Shown here one piece after another: positions 10,031 through 17,431 of a DNA stretch of 64,000 nt. Made by a program: the position numbers and the translations under genes. Source of the stretch: Rhizobium sp. TH135 (GTDB taxonomy: Bacteria; Pseudomonadota; Alphaproteobacteria; Rhizobiales; Rhizobiaceae). Position 1 is the first letter of the stretch. Each line of letters starts with the position of its first letter. The stretch lies in contig NZ_PKRP01000003.1 of assembly GCF_002855515.1 (NCBI RefSeq), forward strand, positions 682,001 through 746,000, read 5' to 3'. The notes below the pieces were generated by a model, which was given only the letters and a program-made list of their open reading frames with translations, made no database searches and had not been told where the DNA came from.

Positions 10031-11548
10031 GTGCCGGGCGATACAGCACCCGTCACCGTCTCGCAGGACAGCCCTTTGCCCCCTTCCCTCACCAGTCTGA
10101 CCGACGAAGCCGCGATTGCCCTCGATAACCTCACCGACCGGGCAGCCCATCTGGTCAACCCGACGATCAGGCTCGGCGTGACGGGTCTGTCGCGTGCCGG
10201 CAAGACCGTGTTCATCTCATCACTGGTTCACAATCTGCTGCATGCTGGCCGCCTGCCGCTGTTCGAGCCGCTCCGGTCGGGCCGCATGACCGGCGCCACG
10301 CTGCAGGAACAGCCTGACGACGCCGTCCCGCGCTTCCAATACGAAGACCACATCAGGGCACTGGTCGACGAACGGGTCTGGCCGGATTCGACGCGCGCCA
10401 TTTCCGAACTCAGGTTGACCATCGAATACAAGAGTGCCAGCTCCTGGAACCGGATGTTCTCGGCCGGCAGGCTGTCGATCGACATCGTCGACTATCCCGG
10501 TGAATGGCTGCTCGACCTGCCACTTCTGGGACAGGACTACAGGACATTTTCAGAGAACACGACAAAGCTTGCAGAAACCGGCGTGCGCGCCGAACTGGCC
10601 CGCGAATGGCTGGCCTTGGCGGCGACTGTCGATCCCGACGGGCCCGCAGACGAGATGACCGCCCGCCGTCTGGCTGAGGCCTTCACGACCTATCTCAGGC
10701 TCTGCAAGTCGGATGAGCGCTCGCTATCGACCCTGCCTCCCGGCCGCTTTTTGATGCCGGGCGACCTTGAAGGCTCGCCCGCCCTGACCTTCGCCCCGCT
10801 ACCGGTTCTCCCGCAAGGCCGCGCCCCGAAGGGATCCCTCCGGGCAATGATGGAGCGCCGCTTCGAAGCCTACAAGTCGGTGGTGGTGAAACCCTTCTTT
10901 CGCGAACATTTCGCAAGGCTGGACCGCCAGATCGTCCTGGTCGATGCGCTTCAAGCGCTCAACCGCGGTCCGGAAGCGGTCCAGGATCTGGAACGCGCTC
11001 TGGGAGACGTGCTCGCCTGTTTCCGCGCCGGCTCTAACAACGTCCTGACGTCCTTGGTGCGCCGACGGATCGATCGCGTGCTGGTGGCGGCAACGAAGGC
11101 AGACCATTTGCACCACGAGAGCCATGACCGGCTGGAAGTGCTGACCCGCCGCCTCGTCAACCGCGCGATCCGCACGATCGGCATGAGCGGTGCCGGTATA
11201 GAGGTCATGGCGCTCGCCTCGGTGCGCGCCACGCGGGAAGCCAACGTGAAGCAGGACGGCCACGATCTGCCCGTCATCGTTGGCACGCCGATGGCAGGCG
11301 AGCGCATCGGCAACGAGATCTTCGATGGCGATCGCAAGACGGCAGTCTTTCCGGGTGACCTGCCGCAGGATCCGGAAGCCTATTTCCGCTCCGTCGACGA
11401 AGGCGACACGTCCGCGACCTTGCCGGACCTCAGCATCGTCCGCTTCCGACCGCCGCAACTCGATGAGAAGCACGGCGTGACGCTTTCGGTGCCGCATATC
11501 CGCTTGGACCGCGCGCTGCAATTCCTGCTGGGAGATCGTCTCGCATGA
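10031..11548 (+). CDS. ycjX: YcjX-like P-loop protein (DUF463 family)
   Basis: A YcjX-family NTPase-like protein of about 505 residues. The Walker A motif is GVTGLSRAGKTVF, and the family signatures IDIVDYPGEWLLDLPLL and KPFFREHFARLDRQIVLVD are present. The cellular role is unknown; E. coli ycjX is heat-shock induced and paired with ycjF. The start is uncertain: the frame opens at a TTG at 9980, a GTG lies at 10031 and a TTG with AGGA in front lies at 10076. Similarity to the family begins only at about LTSLTDEAAIALDNL, so the true start is likely 10031 or 10076. It overlaps the next gene by 4 bases (ATGA), which implies translational coupling. Confidence 0.85.
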   Translation: MPGDTAPVTVSQDSPLPPSLTSLTDEAAIALDNLTDRAAHLVNPTIRLGVTGLSRAGKTVFISSLVHNLLHAGRLPLFEPLRSGRMTGATLQEQPDDAVPRFQYEDHIRALVDERVWPDSTRAISELRLTIEYKSASSWNRMFSAGRLSIDIVDYPGEWLLDLPLLGQDYRTFSENTTKLAETGVRAELAREWLALAATVDPDGPADEMTARRLAEAFTTYLRLCKSDERSLSTLPPGRFLMPGDLEGSPALTFAPLPVLPQGRAPKGSLRAMMERRFEAYKSVVVKPFFREHFARLDRQIVLVDALQALNRGPEAVQDLERALGDVLACFRAGSNNVLTSLVRRRIDRVLVAATKADHLHHESHDRLEVLTRRLVNRAIRTIGMSGAGIEVMALASVRATREANVKQDGHDLPVIVGTPMAGERIGNEIFDGDRKTAVFPGDLPQDPEAYFRSVDEGDTSATLPDLSIVRFRPPQLDEKHGVTLSVPHIRLDRALQFLLGDRLA

Positions 11549-12654
11549 AGAAACCGACCGTGCCCCCTGTCAGCGTGCCGACCGCGAAGGCTTCCGAGCC
11601 GCAAAGACGGCCAGCAGCCTTCTCCGTTGAGCCGGAAACACGGCGCGCCGACCCTCCAGACAAGGCCAGCCGACAGCCGCGCAGCTTCTCCGGCGAGGTC
11701 CTGATTGTCCCCGACGCGGAAGATCCGTTCCTTGCGGCCGCAGCAGATGAACTGCCGCCAGTTCCCGTGGCCGAACCACGCCGTCGGCGCTTCTCCTTCG
11801 CCAAACTTGCGACGGGCGCTTTCGGCGTGCTCCTGTCGCTTGCCTTTGGCCTCTGGGTCGACCGACTGATTTCGGACCTCTTCGCCCGCGCCGACTGGCT
11901 TGGCTATCTGGCAGTCGCAGTGCTCGCCGTGGGCCTGCTCGCGCTCATGATCGCCGTCGGTCGGGAATTGCTTGGTCTTTGGCGCCTGGACGCCGTCCAG
12001 GATCTAAAGATTGAAGCGGACGCTGCGGCAGAAAGCGGCAAACGAACCCGCGCCGCCGCTGTCGTTGCCAAACTGTCGAGCCTCGTTTCCCATCGCCCCG
12101 AAACCACCCGCGGGCAAAAGACGCTGGACGCGGTGAAAGACGACATCATCGACGCGCCGCACTTGATCGAGCTTGCCGAACGGGAACTGCTCTCCCCCTT
12201 GGATATCAAGGCACGCGCTCTCATCCTCAACGCCGCCAAGCGCGTCTCGGTGGTGACAGCCGTCAGCCCTAGGGCTGTGGTCGATCTCGCCTATGTGCTT
12301 TTCGAGGTCGTCAGGCTGATCAGGAGCATGGCCGAACTCTATGGCGGACGGCCGGGCTCCTTCGGCATGCTCCGCCTCCTCAGGGACGTGTTCGCCCATC
12401 TTGCCGTCACAGGCTCCATAGCCATCGGCGATGGCCTTGCCCAGCAGGTGCTCGGCCACGGGCTTGCCGCCCGCCTTTCGACCCGTCTCGGCGAAGGCGT
12501 GATCAATGGCCTGATGACAGCCCGTATCGGCATTGCGGCCATGGACCTCTGCAGGCCACTGCCGTTCCGCGCGGCCAAACGGCCTGGCATCGGCGACTTC
12601 ATCGGCGACCTGACACCCTCCATGACCGGCAAGGACCGCGACCGGACGGGGTGA
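11545..12654 (+). CDS. ycjF: YcjF-like inner membrane protein (DUF697/TIGR01620)
   Basis: The 369-residue protein has a proline- and arginine-rich cytoplasmic N-terminus (about 90 residues), two transmembrane helices at about residues 93-115 and 121-142, and a DUF697-type C-terminal domain with further hydrophobic helices (for example HLAVTGSIAIGDGLAQQVLG). It overlaps the ycjX stop codon by 4 bases. The conserved ycjX-ycjF pairing suggests that the two proteins work together at the inner membrane. The biochemical function is not known. Confidence 0.85.
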   Translation: MKKPTVPPVSVPTAKASEPQRRPAAFSVEPETRRADPPDKASRQPRSFSGEVLIVPDAEDPFLAAAADELPPVPVAEPRRRRFSFAKLATGAFGVLLSLAFGLWVDRLISDLFARADWLGYLAVAVLAVGLLALMIAVGRELLGLWRLDAVQDLKIEADAAAESGKRTRAAAVVAKLSSLVSHRPETTRGQKTLDAVKDDIIDAPHLIELAERELLSPLDIKARALILNAAKRVSVVTAVSPRAVVDLAYVLFEVVRLIRSMAELYGGRPGSFGMLRLLRDVFAHLAVTGSIAIGDGLAQQVLGHGLAARLSTRLGEGVINGLMTARIGIAAMDLCRPLPFRAAKRPGIGDFIGDLTPSMTGKDRDRTG

Positions 12655-12795
12655 GGCAGACGGGCCACACCGGAGAGACCAGTGACTTTTGCCGGTTGTC
12701 GGAACTGGCATTTGGGGTTAATGGCAATGATGCATTAACCATTTTTCCGCTAGGGTCTGAGCGGGGTTTCTGGTTTCTCGTACCAAGGCAAATCG

Positions 12796-13347
12796 ATGTT
12801 CTCTCGCTCCTCGACAGTCGGCCGCTGCGCCGTCATCCTTGCCGTTGCCGCAATCATGCCGGCGACGGTCGCCGATGCTGCTTCGCGCGACAAGCGCTTC
12901 TTCGAATCCGTCGCCGGGGTCTGGAAGGGTCCGGGCGAGATCGTTGCTGGCAAGTACAAGGGCACCAAGTTCACCTGCAACCTCACCGGGCTTCCGGCTG
13001 AGGGCAAGGAAACCGGCCTTAAGCTCGACGGCACCTGCCGCGTTGGCGTCTTCAGCCAGCCCATGTCGGCCGTCATCTCGCAGTCCGGCGGCAGCTACAA
13101 GGGTCAGTTCCTGGATGGCGCCGATGGCAAGGGCCTCGACATTGTTTCGGGCACCGTCACCGGCAACCGCGCCGTCATGGGGATCAACCGCGCCAAGCTG
13201 AACGGCGCCATGGTTGCTCGTATCGAAGAAGACGATGCGATGAACATCACCATTTCCGTGAAGGTGGAAGACCGGATGATCCCGGTCATCGGTCTCAAGC
13301 TCAATCGCCAGGCAACTGCCATGGCTGAGACCGCTGAAAACGACTGA
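12796..13347 (+). CDS. Conserved secreted protein of unknown function
   Basis: The 183-residue protein has a clear signal peptide (MFSRSSTVGRCAVILAVAAI, predicted cleavage after VADA), so the mature protein of about 155 residues should be periplasmic. It begins SRDKRFFESVAGVWKGPGEIVAGKYKG and is rich in beta-type, glycine-containing repeats (DGADGKGLDIVSGTVTGNRA). This hints at a beta-barrel or lipocalin-like fold, but I recognise no family. It has its own promoter space upstream and a terminator placed within the end of the opposing folK. Confidence 0.75.
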   Translation: MFSRSSTVGRCAVILAVAAIMPATVADAASRDKRFFESVAGVWKGPGEIVAGKYKGTKFTCNLTGLPAEGKETGLKLDGTCRVGVFSQPMSAVISQSGGSYKGQFLDGADGKGLDIVSGTVTGNRAVMGINRAKLNGAMVARIEEDDAMNITISVKVEDRMIPVIGLKLNRQATAMAETAEND

Positions 13348-13374
13348 CGGCCCCTCAATCGCGAGAGCCAGAAT

Positions 13375-13902
13375 TCAACCGCGCCACCAGGCGCGGTTTT
13401 CGTTTGCGATCACGATTCCCGCCTGATCGATGCTTCCAAGCCAATCCGCAACTGAGCGCCCCTGCACCGAGAGCTGCGGATCGACGTCCGCGAGCGGCAT
13501 CAGCACGAAGGCGCGTTCCGTCATACGCGGATGCGGGACCTTTAGATGCTCGGCATCGATAATGCGATCGGCGAAAGTCAGGATGTCGATGTCGATGGTA
13601 CGCGGCCCCCAGCGCTCTACCCGGACACGCTTCATCGTCCGCTCGATCTCGAGACAGGCCGCCAGCAGCTCTTGCGGTTCGAGCAGCGTCTCGACGGAAG
13701 CGCAGGCGTTGTAGAAATCGTCCTGGTCGGTCTTGCCCCAGGGCGGCGTCCGGTAGAGCCGGGAAACCGCAGTCACGCGGCAATCGCGTCGCGCATCGAG
13801 CCTGCGAAGCGCCTCCGCCATCGCGGCTACGGGATCGCCGATATTGCCGCCAAGGCCAAGCGTTGCCGCCTGCCAGCGCTTAACGTCTGAACTGTTCAAC
13901 AC
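13375..13902 (-). CDS. folK: 2-amino-4-hydroxy-6-hydroxymethyldihydropteridine pyrophosphokinase
   Basis: HPPK transfers pyrophosphate from ATP to 6-hydroxymethyl-7,8-dihydropterin, the step before dihydropteroate synthase. The 175-residue protein has the family motifs LGLGGNIGDP near the start, RLYRTPPWGKTDQDDFYNAC, and the signature RWGPRTIDIDIL with the Mg-binding aspartates, followed by VPHPRMTERAFVLMPLADV. It is the last gene of the folP-folB-folK operon; its start overlaps the end of folB by about 23 bases. Its last codons lie inside the terminator hairpin of the opposing gene. Confidence 0.95.
   Translation of the reverse strand: MLNSSDVKRWQAATLGLGGNIGDPVAAMAEALRRLDARRDCRVTAVSRLYRTPPWGKTDQDDFYNACASVETLLEPQELLAACLEIERTMKRVRVERWGPRTIDIDILTFADRIIDAEHLKVPHPRMTERAFVLMPLADVDPQLSVQGRSVADWLGSIDQAGIVIANENRAWWRG
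13377..13398 (+). terminator. Terminator of the secreted-protein gene, embedded in folK
   Basis: A 9-bp stem AACCGCGCC / GGCGCGGTT with an ACCA loop is followed on the plus strand by TTCGTTT. It lies about 30 bases after the stop codon at 13347, within the last codons of the convergent folK gene. Confidence 0.7.
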
Positions 13903-14251
13903 TCACCTGTACATGGTCGAGAATGCCGGCGATCGGCGCGCTCGGCTTGCGAACCGTGATCCGGCATCGCTGCATTTCCGGGAACCGGTCGAGCAAACCG
14001 CGCGCGATCGCTAACGCCAAGGCTTCAATCAACTGGCGACGGCTGCCGGTCACGATGTCACGGATCACCTCAAAGGCGATCCCGTAATGCACGGTGCCTT
14101 CGAGGGTATCGGTCTCGGCGGATTCGAGCGCATCGACGTCAAACTCCGCATCGACGAAGAACCGCTGGCCGAGCACCCCCTCCTCCGGGAATACCCCGTG
14201 ATGGGCGAAAAAGGCGCAGTTCTTCAGGGTGATGGTGAAAACACCGCTCAT
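13880..14251 (-). CDS. folB: Dihydroneopterin aldolase
   Basis: FolB converts 7,8-dihydroneopterin to 6-hydroxymethyl-7,8-dihydropterin and glycolaldehyde. The 123-residue protein has the expected motifs: LKNCAFFAHHGVFPEE at the N-terminus, TVHYGIAFEVI in the middle and the C-terminal RITVRKPSAPI segment with the catalytic Lys. It is in the folate operon: its ATG overlaps the folP stop (ATGA), and its end overlaps the start of folK, so translation of all three is probably coupled. Confidence 0.95.
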   Translation of the reverse strand: MSGVFTITLKNCAFFAHHGVFPEEGVLGQRFFVDAEFDVDALESAETDTLEGTVHYGIAFEVIRDIVTGSRRQLIEALALAIARGLLDRFPEMQRCRITVRKPSAPIAGILDHVQVSVEQFRR

Positions 14252-15117
14252 GCGGACAATTCCTTCGCTGCGGCCAGCTGCCGCTCTGCCGAAAGCATAG
14301 CATCGGCGATGACGAGCGCGTCCCGATTGATCGCGACATTATGGACGCGGAAAACGGAAGCGCCTTTCAGTCGCAGGGCAACCGTGGTCGCCGCCGTTGC
14401 CGCATCACGATCTCGCGCTTCCCGTCCGGTCAGGGCACCCAGGAAACGCTTGCGCGACGTGCCGGCCAGAAGCGGCAGCCCAAAGTCGTGCAACTCCTCG
14501 AAACGGATCATCAGCTCCATATTCTCTTCCGTGGTTTCCTTGGCAAAACCGAAACCCGGATCGAGAACGATTGTTTCACGCGCCACGCCCGCACGAGCCG
14601 CGATATCGAGCGAAAGGCCCAGGAAATGCCGCTGGTCGGCAATCGGATCGGCAAGCTTCTCGCGCCCGCGACCCGTATGCATGATGCAAAGACCAGCGCC
14701 CGTTGCCGCCGCAACGGCTGCGATCTCCGGTTCGCGCTGCAGCCCGTGCACATCGTTGATGATATGTGCGCCGGCCTCCACCGCAGCCTTTGCGGTGGCA
14801 GCACGATAGGTATCGATGGAAATCAGCGCGTCTGTCTTCTGCCTCAACGCCGAGATCACCGGCACGACGCGCGCAATCTCTTCCTCTGGCGTGACCTCGG
14901 CGGCACCCGGGCGCGTCGATTCTCCGCCGATATCGAGGATGACCGCCCCCTCGTCGACACAGGCCAGCGCATGGGCAACAGCCGCCTCGACGTCGGCATG
15001 CAGGCCGCCATCGGAAAAGGAATCCGGCGTGACATTGACGATGGCCATGATCGCCCCGCGCTCGGAAAGATCGAGGCTCCGGCCATGCCCTACACGCCAA
15101 ATTGTGCGTTCAACCAT
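14248..15117 (-). CDS. folP: Dihydropteroate synthase
   Basis: FolP joins the pterin pyrophosphate to p-aminobenzoate to make dihydropteroate and is the target of sulfonamides. The 289-residue protein has both family signatures: IMAIVNVTPDSFSDGG and ILDIGGESTRPGA. It also shows DPGFGFAKETTEEN and LLAGTSRKRFLG. The ATG at 15115-15117 is preferred to a GTG two codons upstream. It is the first gene of the folP-folB-folK operon. Confidence 0.96.
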   Translation of the reverse strand: MVERTIWRVGHGRSLDLSERGAIMAIVNVTPDSFSDGGLHADVEAAVAHALACVDEGAVILDIGGESTRPGAAEVTPEEEIARVVPVISALRQKTDALISIDTYRAATAKAAVEAGAHIINDVHGLQREPEIAAVAAATGAGLCIMHTGRGREKLADPIADQRHFLGLSLDIAARAGVARETIVLDPGFGFAKETTEENMELMIRFEELHDFGLPLLAGTSRKRFLGALTGREARDRDAATAATTVALRLKGASVFRVHNVAINRDALVIADAMLSAERQLAAAKELSA

Positions 15118-15227
15118 GGTCACCCGACCCTGTATCCTCTCGACGGAAATCCGCGAAGCTGCGATAGTGCAGATCGGGTTTGGCTATGCCCCAAGGGCGC
15201 GGCGAATACAACATTGCGGAAAAAAGA

Positions 15228-15854
15228 ATGAAGCACTCCCGCCGTCTTCGGGCCGCCCTGATATTGGCAGTCCTGACCGGCATCTCTCTGCCACTTTCGG
15301 CCAGCGCGGACGTCGTCGTCCGCAAGTCTATCAGCTACTTCCAGATCGGCGGGAGAACCGCGGCCGAGCTCGATGCCGAACTGTCGCGCAAGGGCCCTTT
15401 CACGCAGGCAAGCGGCAGCCGCCATCCCGGCGCCACCCAGATCCGTTTCGGCGGCGACCTGACCTATGCGCTGCGCGGCAATCGCTGCGCGGTTGAAGAT
15501 GTCCGCGTCACCGTGGACACCAAGCTCATCATACCGCGCTGGAAGAACCGCAATCGGGCATCGCGGGAGATGGCTACCCTGTGGGACGCCCTGTCCTCCG
15601 ACATCAAGCGCCACGAGGAGCGCCACGCGGAAATTGCCCGCCAGCATGCCAAGCTGTTGGAGCAGCGCCTCCTGAAGCTGCGCCCGACGCGGGACTGCGA
15701 GACCCTTCAGGACCGCGCGAGCGAGGTCACGGACGAGGTGACCGTCGCGCATGACGAGGCACAGATGCGATTCGACATGATCGAGGCGAAGAATTTCCAG
15801 GATCGCATGTTGCGGATCCTCCGGCATCGCCGGGAAATCCAGGAAAACCAGTAG
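15228..15854 (+). CDS. Secreted DUF922-family putative zinc metalloprotease
   Basis: The 208-residue protein starts MKHSRRLRAALIL and has a signal peptide cleaved near LSASADVV, so it should be periplasmic. The mature part carries the HEERH sequence (KRHEERHAEIA), the Zn-binding core of the DUF922 family, which is assigned to predicted Zn-dependent proteases. It ends in a charged, helical tail. Substrate and role are unknown. The ATG at 15228 follows a GCGGA site; a 16-codon extension upstream lacks signal-peptide character. It is divergent from folP. Confidence 0.8.
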   Translation: MKHSRRLRAALILAVLTGISLPLSASADVVVRKSISYFQIGGRTAAELDAELSRKGPFTQASGSRHPGATQIRFGGDLTYALRGNRCAVEDVRVTVDTKLIIPRWKNRNRASREMATLWDALSSDIKRHEERHAEIARQHAKLLEQRLLKLRPTRDCETLQDRASEVTDEVTVAHDEAQMRFDMIEAKNFQDRMLRILRHRREIQENQ

Positions 15855-16024
15855 AAATCACCCATCAATTTCGAGGGGGAGTGTTGCTGCCATGCTGCGG
15901 CTTGCCCCAGGCTTGCGCCCTCGCCTGTGAATAACCGGCAATTTCTGGGCGTGGCCCTTGATACAAATCTGAAATATAAGTGTCATCGAATACGTTGATT
16001 AAGCGTAACCCGATTTCCCCGTTC

Positions 16025-16122
16025 TCCCGGCGCGTCCTGGTGCCACAGGTGCTTCCTCCCTCGCCTGCTTGGCGATGCGCCCCCTTGCCCCGCTTTCGTC
16101 TTGACGAAAGCGGGGCTTTTTT
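16025..16122 (+). ncRNA. Candidate small RNA with an exposed anti-Shine-Dalgarno motif
   Basis: The plus strand holds a compact fold. P1 is GGCGCGTC (16029-16036) with GATGCGCC (16074-16081). Inside it are two short hairpins, CCTG/CAGG (16036-16049) and CGCC/GGCG (16062-16074), which leave TGCTTCCTCCCT unpaired between them. The fold ends in a strong terminator (16087-16122). The exposed CUUCCUCCCU resembles the pyrimidine-rich anti-SD core of rhizobial trans-acting sRNAs such as MmgR. No protein gene follows on this strand, so an independent sRNA or a 3'-UTR-derived RNA of the upstream gene are the two options. I could not place a convincing promoter; the 5' end is approximate. Confidence 0.55.
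16087..16122 (+). terminator. Strong Rho-independent terminator of the candidate sRNA
   Basis: A 12-bp perfect stem GCCCCGCTTTCG / CGAAAGCGGGGC with a six-base loop is followed by six T residues on the plus strand only. It therefore ends a plus-strand transcript, not the opposing ferredoxin gene. Confidence 0.88.
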
Positions 16123-16149
16123 AACAGGGGATAGCGCAGACAGAGGCGT

Positions 16150-16560
<411 letters not shown>

Positions 16561-16584
16561 TCAGCGGCTCGCCCCTGTTTGGGA

Positions 16585-16959
16585 TCAGCGGGCAAGCTTC
16601 AGGATGAAGTGTTCCGCTTCGAGGACGGCAGCAGCGACCGAAGCCAGGGCATCGGCATTCGCACCCTTGGTTTCCACGAGATCAGCAGCGGCGGCGACGC
16701 GCAAGGCACCGACCGCCATGGCGGCATTGCGCAGGCGGTTCGCAGCAGCCTTGACTTCGACCTTGCCCCGGTCCGCCGTCAGCGCGACGAGACAACCGCG
16801 TGCCTGGCGCGCAAACATCTGCAGGATCTCGACTTCCACGGCCTTGTCGCCCTTCGTCTGCGATGCAAGATGCACGAGGTCGATCGGACGCTGTTGCGAC
16901 GGCGTCAGACCGTTGAGGTGATCGGGGGTTGTGAAGGCGATGTTGACTGCGGCTGCCAT
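16585..16959 (-). CDS. Hpt-like protein with Asn in place of the phospho-acceptor His
   Basis: The 124-residue, all-helical protein starts MAAAVNIAFTTPDHLN. Its second half follows the histidine phosphotransfer domain pattern (in functional domains, H-x-LKGSA-x3-GA). Here the segment reads A-A-N74-R-L-R-N-A-A-M-A-V-G-A and the expected His is Asn74. The preceding helix with EVEILQMFARQARGCL also fits an Hpt domain. If the alignment is right, it cannot carry phosphate and could act as a binding decoy or structural factor. It is divergent from the giant GPR-like gene across a 472-base gap. A completely unrelated helical protein remains possible. Confidence 0.7.
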   Translation of the reverse strand: MAAAVNIAFTTPDHLNGLTPSQQRPIDLVHLASQTKGDKAVEVEILQMFARQARGCLVALTADRGKVEVKAAANRLRNAAMAVGALRVAAAADLVETKGANADALASVAAAVLEAEHFILKLAR

Positions 16960-17431
16960 GACCGTGATCCTTGATTTTTTGTTTTTGGTGATGCCAGCCT
17001 GAGGCATTGGTATGGGCACCGCGTTAAAAACCCCGGGGATTGCGGGAAAAAGCTCGCACTATGGTTAACGGAAATTAAACCCCGGCACAGACTGGCTTTT
17101 CAGCCTAAACCTTGATTGAAATACTGTTAACAAGACCCGGAGACACTGGACCGCCGGGAGCGCATTAATTGTATCGCATGACCAAATGTGTCAGTACGAT
17201 ACGGTTGATTGGGCAAAAGTGCGTGAACTATGCCCGCAAGCCAGTCGGTGCTAAAACGTCCGGCGGGAACGCCGGCTGTGAGCAGTTGAATTGCGAAAGA
17301 AGAGATCTCGTCTGGCGTGGCGACAGATGGAATCTCAGGTAAACGGCGGGATCCGGACGGGGCCATGCGATCAGCGGCATCGCTGTCAGTGTCCGTCCTG
17401 CCGAGAGTAAGCGGTAACGAGGCGTAACCCT
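16960..17431. other. Long intergenic region upstream of the giant polar-growth gene
   Basis: These 472 bases hold no convincing gene. Short T and A tracts and several TTAA/TTAAC elements occur, notably TTAA-N6-TTAA at 17065-17078 (one base short of the CtrA spacing TTAA-N7-TTAA) and GTTAAC near 17127. A CGCCGGGAG-type GC-rich stretch lies at 17152-17160. It probably carries the divergent promoters of the Hpt-like and GPR-like genes. Confidence 0.4.

Noticed and set aside
15892..15930. 12-codon frame after AGGGGGAG, upstream of the candidate sRNA
   Set aside because: The ribosome-binding site is ten bases away and no attenuator or downstream gene on that strand would use a leader peptide; likely chance.
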